IMG/VR virus record: IMGVR_UViG_3300019776_000860
Coordinates: 1 to 54,941 of that record
DNA from: a virus
Direction: 5' to 3' (one strand)
DNA length: 54,941 bases
Position 1 is the stretch's first letter, and the number at the start of each line of letters is the position of its first letter. This document shows positions 48,174-54,941 of the stretch, in pieces. The notes under the pieces are model-generated. The model worked only from the letters and a program-made list of their open reading frames with translations, was not told the DNA's origin and searched no databases. A program made the position numbers and the translations under genes.

Positions 48174-49592
48174 ATGTTGAATTACTTTTTGATAGCTATC
48201 TTTTTTGGTTACCTACTATTTGAATCAGTTCGCTCTTACAGAGAAGTAAAGAGTATTAATGCTTTTTCTTTAGGGATAAGGTCAATATCTACATATGCTT
48301 TAGGAGCTACTATTACTGCTACTTGGATAAGTGGTAGTGGTTTTATGATTGATTTAACTGAATTTTATTCCAGAGGATTTATTCATTTTTTTGAGTCAAT
48401 GGGAATGTGTTTTGGTTTATCAATAATGTCGTTTTTTTTAGTTCCTAGAATGACAAAATATTTAGGTAAAATATCAATAGCAACAGTTATGGGAGAAGAA
48501 TACGGGCAAATAGTAAGAGTTATTACAGCTATTTGTGGTTGTATTAGAGTTTCTGGAGGGCTTTATATTCAATTCAAAATTATGGGACAGGTTCTTTTTT
48601 ATTTATTCCCTTATGGCGAACAATTTTATTGGACTTTTATCAGTAGCCTTATAGTGATTTGGTATTCCTTTGCTGGAGGGATTAACTCTGTTGTACATAC
48701 AGATAAAATACAAGCTCTATGCTTTGGAGCTTCATTAATAATAGGAGTAGTTTTAATGCAAGCTAATATTTTACATAATCCCTATATCCCTAATGTTTCA
48801 GATAATCTAAATCAGCAATTTACTTTTGCTCATTTATTAACTCTTAGTAACGAGCAACGATTAGAATCTTTATTACTTTTTCTATACTTTATAATACCAG
48901 GAATTGAACCTGCCACAATGCAAAGAATATCTATGGGAATTTATATAAACCAAGTAAAAAAAGCTTGGTTTTGCTCAGTTTTTTGGATTGGAGTTGCTTT
49001 GAGTTTATCCTGTTATTTTTCTTATCTAGTTTATCAAATGAATCCTAATTTACAAAAACTAGAAATATTACCGTATGTTATGGATATTTTTGAGATTGAT
49101 GGAACAAGAGCAATATTAGCTATAGGTATAATTTCAATGTGCATGTCCACAGCAGATTCAAATTTAAATATTGGAGCAATATTAATAGCAAATGATACTT
49201 ATAAATGCAATACATTAACTGCTTACCAAAAGTTAGAATTTGCAAGATGGTCTACCGTTATAATTGGTACGATTGCATTAATATTTTGTTTAAAACAAGG
49301 TTCTTTTTTACAAATAATTTTATTTTCAGCGACTTTCTATATGCCTTTAATTACAGTACCTTTATGGGCAGCAATATTTAATTTTAAAACTACTCAAAGG
49401 TGCTGCCTTATAACTATGTTTTTTACATTTATTTATATAATCATATATAAATTCATACTACATCCTGACTTAAATATTATTGCATATGCTATGCTTTTTA
49501 ATGGTATCACTTTATTTAGTACTCACTACATCGTAGAAAAATGGGAACTACTAAAATGCTTCGGGATTAGAAGCCAGTTGAAGGGGAAATGA
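48174..49592 (+). CDS. Sodium:solute symporter (SSS family)
   Basis: 472 residues with about 12-13 transmembrane helices. SSS marks: GATITATWISGSGFMIDLTE in helix 2, YSFAGGINSVVHTDKIQAL (the AGGxxxVxxTDxxQ signature) in the middle, and ISMCMSTADSNLNIGAILIA later. These carry proline, choline, sugars or other solutes with sodium; the substrate cannot be told. Metabolic cargo is odd for a phage but fits a plasmid of an intracellular bacterium living on host metabolites. Confidence 0.9.
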   Translation: MLNYFLIAIFFGYLLFESVRSYREVKSINAFSLGIRSISTYALGATITATWISGSGFMIDLTEFYSRGFIHFFESMGMCFGLSIMSFFLVPRMTKYLGKISIATVMGEEYGQIVRVITAICGCIRVSGGLYIQFKIMGQVLFYLFPYGEQFYWTFISSLIVIWYSFAGGINSVVHTDKIQALCFGASLIIGVVLMQANILHNPYIPNVSDNLNQQFTFAHLLTLSNEQRLESLLLFLYFIIPGIEPATMQRISMGIYINQVKKAWFCSVFWIGVALSLSCYFSYLVYQMNPNLQKLEILPYVMDIFEIDGTRAILAIGIISMCMSTADSNLNIGAILIANDTYKCNTLTAYQKLEFARWSTVIIGTIALIFCLKQGSFLQIILFSATFYMPLITVPLWAAIFNFKTTQRCCLITMFFTFIYIIIYKFILHPDLNIIAYAMLFNGITLFSTHYIVEKWELLKCFGIRSQLKGK

Positions 49593-50053
49593 TAAAAAAA
49601 CTAATAACAATTACAGTTGACCAACCAATATACAGGATAGTTAGAGTCAGTAATATAAGTAAAGAACTCAAACAATTACTTTTTCCTAATGAATCTCCTG
49701 AAGATTTTTCTATAAGAATTCTTGGTCCAGAAGAACTTTGCGATACTTTTTCTTTATCAGGGGATTGTAAAAAATTTATTTTGCTGTTTATGTTTTTTGT
49801 AATGAGAGATTTGTTTTTCCAAAATATTTTTAGAAACATTTTTATAAATAGAACATTACTAAAAATGTCTATCTACTATACTTATCAACTACGTAATGAA
49901 TATCTTCACCTTGACATTAAAAAAGAAAAAAAAGATTTCTCTAAAAATTACAACGATTTAAAAAGAAAATACAGAAGCAAGAAAATCATTTGGAAGAATT
50001 TTGAAGCTGCTTACTGTTTTATTGCTTCTCTACGATATTCTAAAATTATTTAA
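49589..50053 (+). CDS. Unknown partner of the symporter
   Basis: 154 residues; ATG overlaps the symporter stop (ATGA). Has FSIRILGPEELCDTFSLSG then a hydrophobic stretch KFILLFMFFVMRDLFF and a basic C-terminus. Not a recognised subunit; may be membrane-associated. Confidence 0.65.
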   Translation: MIKKLITITVDQPIYRIVRVSNISKELKQLLFPNESPEDFSIRILGPEELCDTFSLSGDCKKFILLFMFFVMRDLFFQNIFRNIFINRTLLKMSIYYTYQLRNEYLHLDIKKEKKDFSKNYNDLKRKYRSKKIIWKNFEAAYCFIASLRYSKII

Positions 50054-50107
50054 ATTTACTCAAGATTTTACTCCACCATCCCCAATATCAAGTGCATCTC
50101 AATAAAC

Positions 50108-50221
50108 TTAGAAGGAATCACACCTTCCTAAACATGCTAATAAAAAGCCGCAAGTAATCGCAATACTAATTATAGTTGTTGTCCATCCATCATTTTTAGG
50201 TTTATTTTCATCTTCTTTCAT
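50108..50221 (-). CDS. Small membrane protein
   Basis: 37 residues from the ATG at 50221, which overlaps the stop of the next gene upstream (ATGA): MKEDENKPKNDGWTTTIISI then AITCGFLLACLGRC. One C-terminal transmembrane helix. The longer frame to 50296 runs through the neighbouring gene and is not needed. Confidence 0.55.
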   Translation of the reverse strand: MKEDENKPKNDGWTTTIISIAITCGFLLACLGRCDSF

Positions 50222-50328
50222 AACTCCCTCAATATCAAATAGTAAGCCGTTGGCATCCCAATCAACACCAATACTACATAAATCCTTGTACCCCATTTTA
50301 CAAATGGGTCATCACTATTCCACTCCAT
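50218..50328 (-). CDS. Small membrane protein, DDPFxKWGTR family
   Basis: 36 residues: MEWNSDDPFVKWGTRIYVVL then VLIGMPTAYYLILREL. One transmembrane helix. GGGG before the ATG. Paralogue of the next upstream gene. Confidence 0.6.
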   Translation of the reverse strand: MEWNSDDPFVKWGTRIYVVLVLIGMPTAYYLILREL

Positions 50329-50330
50329 AA

Positions 50331-50435
50331 TTACCCCAATATTAAATAAAAAAGTAGTGGTGTACCTATCAAAAATGTAACTATGTGAATCCTAGTCCCC
50401 CACTTTATAAACGGATCATCGTCATTCCAATTCAT
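50331..50435 (-). CDS. Small membrane protein, DDPFxKWGTR family (paralogue)
   Basis: 34 residues: MNWNDDDPFIKWGTRIHIVT then FLIGTPLLFYLILG. Same N-terminal motif as 50218-50328, so a tandem duplication. ATG overlaps the stop of the gene before it (ATGA), GGAGGAATC upstream. Holin-like or toxic small proteins are possible; no evidence. Confidence 0.6.
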   Translation of the reverse strand: MNWNDDDPFIKWGTRIHIVTFLIGTPLLFYLILG

Positions 50436-50713
50436 GATTCCTCCCCAAGTAAATTGCTTAACTGATGAACCTTGCTAACAGTCATAGCTCTACAGAGGTA
50501 AATAATCATATCGTGTAGTTTATCTTCCATCCTATTAAATGAGACCTCCGTTGACCTTAGCTGTGCATGTAAAAGCTCAAGTTTAGCTTTATCGTCGCTT
50601 TGTTGTGAGTATTCACTTACGCTTAAATTTTGGTTTTTTAAAGTTGCTTCGATGTTTTGAAGTTGAGATATAAGAGAGGATAAGACCACCTCCCAAAAAA
50701 TTTGTTCTTGCAT
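50432..50713 (-). CDS. Unknown helical protein (C-terminal part of a broken gene?)
   Basis: 93 residues from the ATG at 50713. Helical: FWEVVLSSLISQLQNIEATL, DDKAKLELLHAQLRSTEVSF, ending SNLLGEES. It overlaps the 50613-50861 frame by about 100 bases. Removal of one T from the T6 run near 50698-50703 would join the two frames as ARTNFWEVVLSSL, making one protein of about 143 residues. Confidence 0.5.
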   Translation of the reverse strand: MQEQIFWEVVLSSLISQLQNIEATLKNQNLSVSEYSQQSDDKAKLELLHAQLRSTEVSFNRMEDKLHDMIIYLCRAMTVSKVHQLSNLLGEES

Positions 50714-50861
50714 ATACAATTACATGTTTAATTGATGAAAGTGCCAGGGGCTCTGAAATAGTCGTGATAAACCAATGATATCCTTCATGCCAGAGGCATT
50801 TATAGATAACATAACCCCTAGCATGAGAGGTATCGCTTATCACAGTGATTTCAGTCACCAT
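50613..50861 (-). CDS. N-terminal part of the same gene
   Basis: 82 residues: MVTEITVISDTSHARGYVIY, CLWHEGYHWFITTISE, SSIKHVIVYARTNFLG, then an unlikely basic tail. The first about 60 residues look like the true protein; the rest is probably out of frame. Confidence 0.4.
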   Translation of the reverse strand: MVTEITVISDTSHARGYVIYKCLWHEGYHWFITTISEPLALSSIKHVIVYARTNFLGGGLILSYISTSKHRSNFKKPKFKRK

Positions 50862-50994
50862 TAGCTATTTTAGCTTAGTGGGTAGATAAATCCTATGTCA
50901 ACGCTTGGCTCAAGAAAAGAGGTTAAATTACAATTCTACTGGATATAATGAGGAGTTATTGCCACATTAAAAATGCACTTGCAAATCTTAATAA

Positions 50995-51013
50995 GACTAG
51001 TTAGACTAGTTTT
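50995..51013. repeat. Tandem AGACTAGTT repeat before phd
   Basis: AGACTAGTTAGACTAGTTT: two direct copies, each holding the palindrome ACTAGT, about 28 bases before the antitoxin ATG. A natural operator for the Phd antitoxin. Confidence 0.55.
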
Positions 51014-51040
51014 ATAAATTATTATTAATGGATTACCCTC

Positions 51041-51289
51041 ATGAAAAAATGGCAAATGCAAGAAGCTAAAGCAAAATTAAGCAAGCTTATAAAATCTGCT
51101 GTTAATTATGGCCCACAAGAAATAAGTGTTAGAGGTAAATCAACGGCAGTTATTCTATCTATCGATAAGTATAGAGAGTTAGTAAACACCAAAGATAATT
51201 TGGTAAAATTTATGCGAAAATCCCCGTTGGTAGGTATAGTATTGGATATTGAAAGAAATGCTGACGCACCACGGAAAATTAACTTATAA
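51041..51289 (+). CDS. Phd/YefM-family antitoxin
   Basis: 82 residues. MKKWQMQEAKAKLSKLIKSA and GPQEISVRGKSTAVILSIDKY are the Phd/YefM signature; the C-terminus should wrap the toxin. Two bases before the VapC gene. Confidence 0.9.
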   Translation: MKKWQMQEAKAKLSKLIKSAVNYGPQEISVRGKSTAVILSIDKYRELVNTKDNLVKFMRKSPLVGIVLDIERNADAPRKINL

Positions 51290-51291
51290 TT

Positions 51292-51705
51292 ATGGCTTAT
51301 TTAATTGATACAAACGTAATCTGCGAAACAATAAAACCCACTCCAAATGCTAACGTTGTTAAGTGGTTTAATTCGATAGCAAACGAAGATTTATATATAA
51401 GTGTTTTAACTTTAGGTGAGATAAGAAAGGGGTTAGAAAAAATAAGCGATGTAGATAGAAAGAAAAAAATATGTCTATGGTTAGAACAAGACTTAGTATC
51501 TTGGTTTGGTGAGCGTATATTATCAATAGATGTAGATGTTGCAAATAAATGGGGAATAATATGCGCGGAAATCACAAAATCTATACCTGTTATTGATAGT
51601 TTAATAGCTTCTACCGCGTTGCATTTTGACCTTATTTTAGTTACAAGAAATACAAAAGACTTTTGTTATCAAGGTCTTGAAATAATTAATCCTTTTGAAA
51701 AATAA
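51292..51705 (+). CDS. vapC: VapC-type PIN-domain toxin
   Basis: 137 residues. PIN catalytic acids: Asp6 in YLIDTNVICE, Glu near 42 in LTLGEIRKGLEKI, Asp near 101 in IPVIDSLIASTAL and the closing TRNTKDF. A site-specific RNase. Paired with a Phd-type antitoxin, a common combination. Confidence 0.92.
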   Translation: MAYLIDTNVICETIKPTPNANVVKWFNSIANEDLYISVLTLGEIRKGLEKISDVDRKKKICLWLEQDLVSWFGERILSIDVDVANKWGIICAEITKSIPVIDSLIASTALHFDLILVTRNTKDFCYQGLEIINPFEK

Positions 51706-51796
51706 TCAACTTCAAAAATAAAGCAAAACGCACAAGGTAATAATTTTATACAATTTGTCATTTATTTAATAATAGGTTTGCAATACATTGAATAAA

Positions 51797-51805
51797 TGAT
51801 ATAAT
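51797..51805 (+). promoter_or_regulatory. Extended -10 promoter for the serine recombinase
   Basis: TGATATAAT with TTTGCA as a weak -35 near 51778; 74 bases before the recombinase ATG. Confidence 0.5.
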
Positions 51806-51878
51806 GAACGACACGTTATTTAAAAATACATGTTTTAATTGAGTTGTTATTTAAACAGGTGAAAAAATTACAAATATT

Positions 51879-52490
51879 ATGCTTGTCGGTTACATGAGAG
51901 TCTCAAAGGCAGACGGCTCTCAAACAACAAATCTCCAACTAGATGCTTTAAAAGCACATGGCGTACAAGAGGCTTATATATACGAAGATTATGCCTCAGG
52001 TAAAAATGACAAAAGACCGGGATTAGAAGCTTGTTTAAAATCCTTGCGAGAACATGATGTCTTAGTGGTCTGGAAACTTGACAGATTGGGGCGTAATCTC
52101 TCTCACTTGGTTAAAACTATCACCGATCTTACAAAACGAAATATCGGTTTTCGTATTTTATCAGGACAAGGAGCTAATATTGACACAACTACCGCCGCAG
52201 GACGTTTAACTTTTGGAATATTTGCATCGCTTGCCGAGTTTGAAAGTGATTTAATTAGCGAACGAGTAAAAGCAGGACTCGCCGCAGCTCGTGCTAGAGG
52301 TACGAAAGGCGGTAGAAAATTCCAATTAAGTAAAGCACAAGTGCGAATGGCTGAGGCCGCTATGAAAAATAGGGATACTTCCGTAACCGATCTTTGCAAA
52401 GAATTAAAAATAACACGCAGTACACTATATATGTATGTTAGCCCAACAGGCGAACTACGTGAGCGCGCAACCAAGAGGCTTAAACTTTAG
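51879..52490 (+). CDS. Serine recombinase (resolvase/invertase type)
   Basis: 203 residues. Catalytic Ser9 in VGYMRVSKADGSQ, arginines in WKLDRLGRNLSHL, then GFRILSGQGANIDTTTAAGR, FASLAEFESDLISERVKAGL and a C-terminal HTH (DTSVTDLCKELKITRSTLYM). Length is that of Tn3-type resolvases/DNA invertases, not of large integrases. It probably resolves plasmid multimers. Codons are less AT-rich than neighbours, a hint of recent transfer. Confidence 0.95.
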   Translation: MLVGYMRVSKADGSQTTNLQLDALKAHGVQEAYIYEDYASGKNDKRPGLEACLKSLREHDVLVVWKLDRLGRNLSHLVKTITDLTKRNIGFRILSGQGANIDTTTAAGRLTFGIFASLAEFESDLISERVKAGLAAARARGTKGGRKFQLSKAQVRMAEAAMKNRDTSVTDLCKELKITRSTLYMYVSPTGELRERATKRLKL

Positions 52491-52493
52491 ACG

Positions 52494-52505
52494 TATACTA
52501 GTATA
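52494..52505. repeat. 12-base palindrome TATACTAGTATA after the recombinase
   Basis: Perfect palindrome just behind the recombinase stop; could be part of a res-like site or an operator for the next unit. No clear second subsite seen. Confidence 0.35.
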
Positions 52506-52587
52506 AGCATGCCAAAAGCCTATAGAAGTAAGCTTGGTTTCGTGTTATGGTAAGGAAAGAAAATCATTTTAATTAGGATAATATGAT

Positions 52588-52824
52588 ATGTCAGTTCAAA
52601 CTAAAGAAGCAGGGAATAAGTTAATTCTTGAATTAGATAACGGGGATAAAACAAAAATAGAAGAAGCTTTAAAAAAATGGAATTTTAAAGATATGCAATC
52701 TTTATTAAGATTCTCTGTCAGTGTTTTACTTGAAACAGAAGATAAAGCTCTTTGGATAAAATCAAATGGGGAATCTACCCTTATTGCACCTGCTAAACAT
52801 TCTATCAGAGGCGATAATGAGTGA
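52588..52824 (+). CDS. Small helical protein paired with the next gene
   Basis: 78 residues: KLILELDNGDKTKIEEALKK, WNFKDMQSLLRFSVSVLLET, then ALWIKSNGESTLIAP. Looks like a small alpha/beta dimer akin to antitoxin or regulator folds. Its end overlaps the start of the 52817 gene, so they form a unit. Confidence 0.7.
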   Translation: MSVQTKEAGNKLILELDNGDKTKIEEALKKWNFKDMQSLLRFSVSVLLETEDKALWIKSNGESTLIAPAKHSIRGDNE

Positions 52825-53638
52825 AAATATAGATAATGAAGTGAAGTTGGCTATAAAACTAAATAATAATCAACCTGTTGAATTAAATCAACTTACTGCT
52901 GCTTTAAATGCTCTAGGCAATCAATACGATGCTTTTTTAAAAAGAAGTGAATCATTTGATTATAACAAGAACCAAAGAAAGTTATATATATCTAAATTGG
53001 AAAGTGGTTCTATATATGCAGAATTAATACCTGTAGTGATGGAGACAATTAACCAAGCAAATTCTATAATAGAATTTAGTTCTTATTTAAAAAACTGTTA
53101 CGACTATTTTCTAGGTACTACAAGAGAAACAAAATATATATTAACTAAAAAGGATATTGTAGAACTATCAGATATAATCAATCCAACAGCAAATGATTAT
53201 GGGAGTAATTTAGTAATAGAAGTTAAAGGCAATAATAACACTATTATTAATAATATAATCACTGTTGATTCTACTAAAGCCAATGCAATACAAAATGGTT
53301 TAAATAAAAAATCAGCGGATTTAATAGAAGATCAACCAAAACAATACTCTAAGGTTTTAATGTATTGGGCAAGTGCTAATTTTAATGAGAAACATGATAG
53401 TAATAGCGGTAAAGTTATAATTCCTGAAATTGATAAAAAACCTAAAAAAGTAATTTTTGATAATGAAAATGATCAAATACTTGCTATGTCATCTAATATA
53501 AAATTTCCTAATAAAAACTGGCAGGATTTAGGTTATATAGTAGATGTTCAGGTTTCTTATATTCATGATAATCCGAACCTGTATAAAATTACTAGGTTGT
53601 ATGGAGAGGATACATACGATCCACAAGACGAGAATTAA
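52817..53638 (+). CDS. Unknown 273-residue protein of a two-gene unit
   Basis: Start set at the ATG at 52817 (ATGAGTGA overlap with the previous stop), not the longer frame. Text: NNNQPVELNQLTAALNALGN, YISKLESGSIYAELIPVVME, NSIIEFSSYLKNCYDYFLG, then a D/K/N-rich part with VIEVKGNNNTIINNIIT and a beta-rich C-terminus. No catalytic motif recognised. Together with the small gene it looks like a conserved cargo or defence-type pair. Confidence 0.7.
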   Translation: MSENIDNEVKLAIKLNNNQPVELNQLTAALNALGNQYDAFLKRSESFDYNKNQRKLYISKLESGSIYAELIPVVMETINQANSIIEFSSYLKNCYDYFLGTTRETKYILTKKDIVELSDIINPTANDYGSNLVIEVKGNNNTIINNIITVDSTKANAIQNGLNKKSADLIEDQPKQYSKVLMYWASANFNEKHDSNSGKVIIPEIDKKPKKVIFDNENDQILAMSSNIKFPNKNWQDLGYIVDVQVSYIHDNPNLYKITRLYGEDTYDPQDEN

Positions 53639-53651
53639 ACGGTAAAATATT

Positions 53652-53945
53652 ATGTACGCAATATCATTCGACATGGAAGTAGCAAAGTTAAAGGAACACT
53701 ACGGCGAACCTTATAACAAAGCTTACGATGAAATTAGAGCGATGATGGAAGAATTAGGCTTTATTGGAATACAAGGAAACCTTTATCTTTCAAAAAATGA
53801 AAAGAACGACCTTACAACTGTTTACAAGGTAATTAATAAACTATCTAATGTTCAGTGGTTCTCTGACTCAGTACGAGATATTAGAGCCTTTAAGGTAGAA
53901 GACTGGTCAGATTTTACCGAGATAGTTAGAAATAATAAGCAGTAA
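53652..53945 (+). CDS. vapD: VapD-type endoribonuclease
   Basis: 97 residues, typical VapD length. [18 protein letters not shown] holds the conserved Asp7 of this Cas2-like fold; then [20 protein letters not shown]-like core (here [20 protein letters not shown]) and [20 protein letters not shown]. VapD proteins cut RNA and occur on plasmids, including ones of intracellular bacteria. No dedicated VapX antitoxin is obvious; the two genes before it might serve. Confidence 0.88.
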   Translation: MYAISFDMEVAKLKEHYGEPYNKAYDEIRAMMEELGFIGIQGNLYLSKNEKNDLTTVYKVINKLSNVQWFSDSVRDIRAFKVEDWSDFTEIVRNNKQ

Positions 53946-53977
53946 AAAACCTCCGAGAGTTTAGTACTCTGGAGGTT
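53944..53977 (-). terminator. Minus-strand terminator overlapping the DUF805 gene end
   Basis: GGAGGTT/AACCTCC with ACTCT/GAGAGT (one bulged base) around a 5-base loop; on the minus strand the stem is followed by T6. The stem begins within the last codons of the DUF805 gene and the T-run lies over the vapD stop. Confidence 0.75.
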
Positions 53978-54401
53978 CGCCGTAATCATTAACTCCGTCA
54001 GTGCCTTTTTTGAATATAACAAATAAAGCTGATATAACTATTGATATACCTAAAATAATTAGTACGCATAAGGCAATAGTATTTGTACTTATCTTTATAA
54101 ATGGTATTAACATTGAAAATAAAACAATAATTATGGTGAGTATCAAACACCACCAAGCACTTAAATTTAGATCGTGTACTCTTCTGACAGTTACTGATAT
54201 AGAAGGAAAAATAGAAATTAACTTATAAACCACTGCAAGGGTTACTATAACTATATTTGATGATGATATATTAACTAAAAATTCCATTAAAAATAGCAAA
54301 AAATTATCAAAAATTAAAAAAGATAAATACTCCTTTCTGCTTGCTCTTCCTTTGAATTGAAAATATTTTTTTGAAAAACATCTAATAAATAAATTTAGCA
54401 T
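53961..54401 (-). CDS. DUF805-family membrane protein
   Basis: 146 residues. KYFQFKGRASRKEYLSFL at the start, VTVRRVHDLNLSAWWCL in the middle and GVNDYGEPP at the end are the family marks; four hydrophobic helices lie between. Inner-membrane protein of unknown function, often near stress or phage genes. Confidence 0.9.
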   Translation of the reverse strand: MLNLFIRCFSKKYFQFKGRASRKEYLSFLIFDNFLLFLMEFLVNISSSNIVIVTLAVVYKLISIFPSISVTVRRVHDLNLSAWWCLILTIIIVLFSMLIPFIKISTNTIALCVLIILGISIVISALFVIFKKGTDGVNDYGEPPEY

Positions 54402-54406
54402 TTATA

Positions 54407-54940
54407 CTACTCCTCTAATGACTTAGTAACACCTACTAAACAGTTGGCAAAATCTTCGTCAACGATACTATATGCTGTTTCTTCAGTCATACAAAAAAAC
54501 ATGTTCACTGCCTTAGCAGGGGGGTAAACAACTCCTACTGCATCTAAAAACAAAGAAGAGATATTTAATTCATAAATATCAACAACTGTTCCAATAGGGG
54601 TTGTACATGTAGTAGCACCAACAGCTATGTTTTGTACAACATTATAAGTACCTTTTTTACAATGTTCTATTGTTTCATCAGTAGTTAATACTTCTTTTGT
54701 ACTAATACCATTTTTTTGAGCGATCGATAACATTCCGTCCATTATACCTTTTAAAGCTTCTTTTGAAAATCCCGAAACTTTCTTAAACACTATTGAGATA
54801 CCTTGTTCTATACTTTTTAAGGTATCTAGTAAGAATCCATGTCCCTCATCAGTAATTTTATTACCCTCCAAGTGTAATTTTTTCAAGTTAGGTAATTTAC
54901 CATTTGAGAGGGAATTAGCTAGTACCTTAGCACCATTATC
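54407..54940 (-). CDS. LRR protein, C-terminal part (runs off the window)
   Basis: Open from the window edge without a start: DNGAKVLANSLSNGKLPNLK, KLHLEGNKITDEGHGFLLDTL gives one and a half ribonuclease-inhibitor-type repeats. The remaining 130 residues are helical with SGFSKEALKGIMDGMLSIAQ and a hydrophobic hairpin VVQNIAVGATTCTTPIGTVV, so a membrane-binding or pore-like tail is possible. Stop is five bases before the DUF805 ATG. The N-terminal part probably lies at 1-159. Confidence 0.7.
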   Translation of the reverse strand, partial: DNGAKVLANSLSNGKLPNLKKLHLEGNKITDEGHGFLLDTLKSIEQGISIVFKKVSGFSKEALKGIMDGMLSIAQKNGISTKEVLTTDETIEHCKKGTYNVVQNIAVGATTCTTPIGTVVDIYELNISSLFLDAVGVVYPPAKAVNMFFCMTEETAYSIVDEDFANCLVGVTKSLEE

Positions 54941-54941
54941 G

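Noticed and set aside
50613-50713. A AAT TTT as -1 slippery site joining the overlapping frames
   Set aside because: The needed shift is +1, so the -1 heptamer cannot explain it.
51879-52490. Serine recombinase as phage integrase
   Set aside because: Length and C-terminal HTH fit resolvase/invertase; large serine integrases are over 400 residues, and no att-like repeat was seen.

Overview
The window is AT-rich and gene-dense. It reads as a nearly complete temperate phage that lives as a plasmid (a phage-plasmid) in a Rickettsiales-like alphaproteobacterium. The host guess rests on low GC, on replication initiators that resemble those I recall from rickettsial plasmids, on an alphaproteobacterial-style porin, and on an LRR protein and many toxin-antitoxin modules of the kind common on such plasmids. 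It is an inference, not a database result. No rRNA, tRNA, CRISPR array, tyrosine integrase or transposase was seen.

Layout. Position 1-159 and 54407-54941 carry the N-terminal and C-terminal parts of one minus-strand leucine-rich-repeat gene. The window is therefore probably a circular replicon cut inside that gene, with about 14 bases missing at the junction. Position 174-1855 holds a plasmid initiator-like gene and a small winged-helix regulator on either side of a divergent region. Position 2044-5153 (plus) is an early recombination operon with a YqaJ/lambda-type exonuclease, a RecT annealase and a small Xre regulator. It is preceded by a near-consensus promoter and a structured leader. 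Position 5289-11500 (plus) encodes four large virion proteins that look like DNA-ejection or internal virion proteins. From 32736 down to 11629 (minus) lies the morphogenesis block of a P22-like podovirus: large terminase, portal, a GroES-like cochaperonin, scaffold, fibres, cement protein, a truncated capsid duplicate, major capsid, gp4-like tail accessory factor, tail fibres, a patatin phospholipase, adaptor, gp10-like stabilisation protein and a RuvC-like resolvase. A BrnT/BrnA module sits inside this block.

Position 32874-34452 is a plus-strand cargo operon (outer-membrane porin plus HU-like protein). Position 34580-38924 (minus) is a patchwork of tiny phage genes: several Tad2/DUF2829-like proteins, a pentapeptide-repeat protein, MazEF, a WGR protein and a small lipoprotein. 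Several of them carry single-base frame breaks in homopolymers. Position 38928-39757 encodes ParA and a ribbon-helix-helix partner, with an iteron-like site upstream. Position 39850-48068 (minus) is the replication/modification block: C5 methylase, ParB-methylase fusion, SSB-like protein, UvrD-like helicase and a second initiator-like gene. Position 48174-50053 (plus) is a sodium:solute symporter with an unknown partner. Position 50108-54941 holds small membrane proteins, Phd/VapC, a serine recombinase, an unknown two-gene unit, VapD and a DUF805 protein.

How it could work together: ParA with its partner, the two initiators and the toxin-antitoxin modules would keep the element as a plasmid. 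Exonuclease, RecT, SSB, helicase and the RuvC-like enzyme would serve recombination-dependent replication and packaging. The late genes are served by a recurring extended -10 promoter (TGnTATAAT) upstream of several transcription units. The least expected signals are three covarying stem-loops in the capsid leader, a short duplicate of the capsid N-terminus, a phage-borne GroES, a possible -1 frameshift site in a Tad2-like gene, and tail-fibre genes all broken at the same module boundary.
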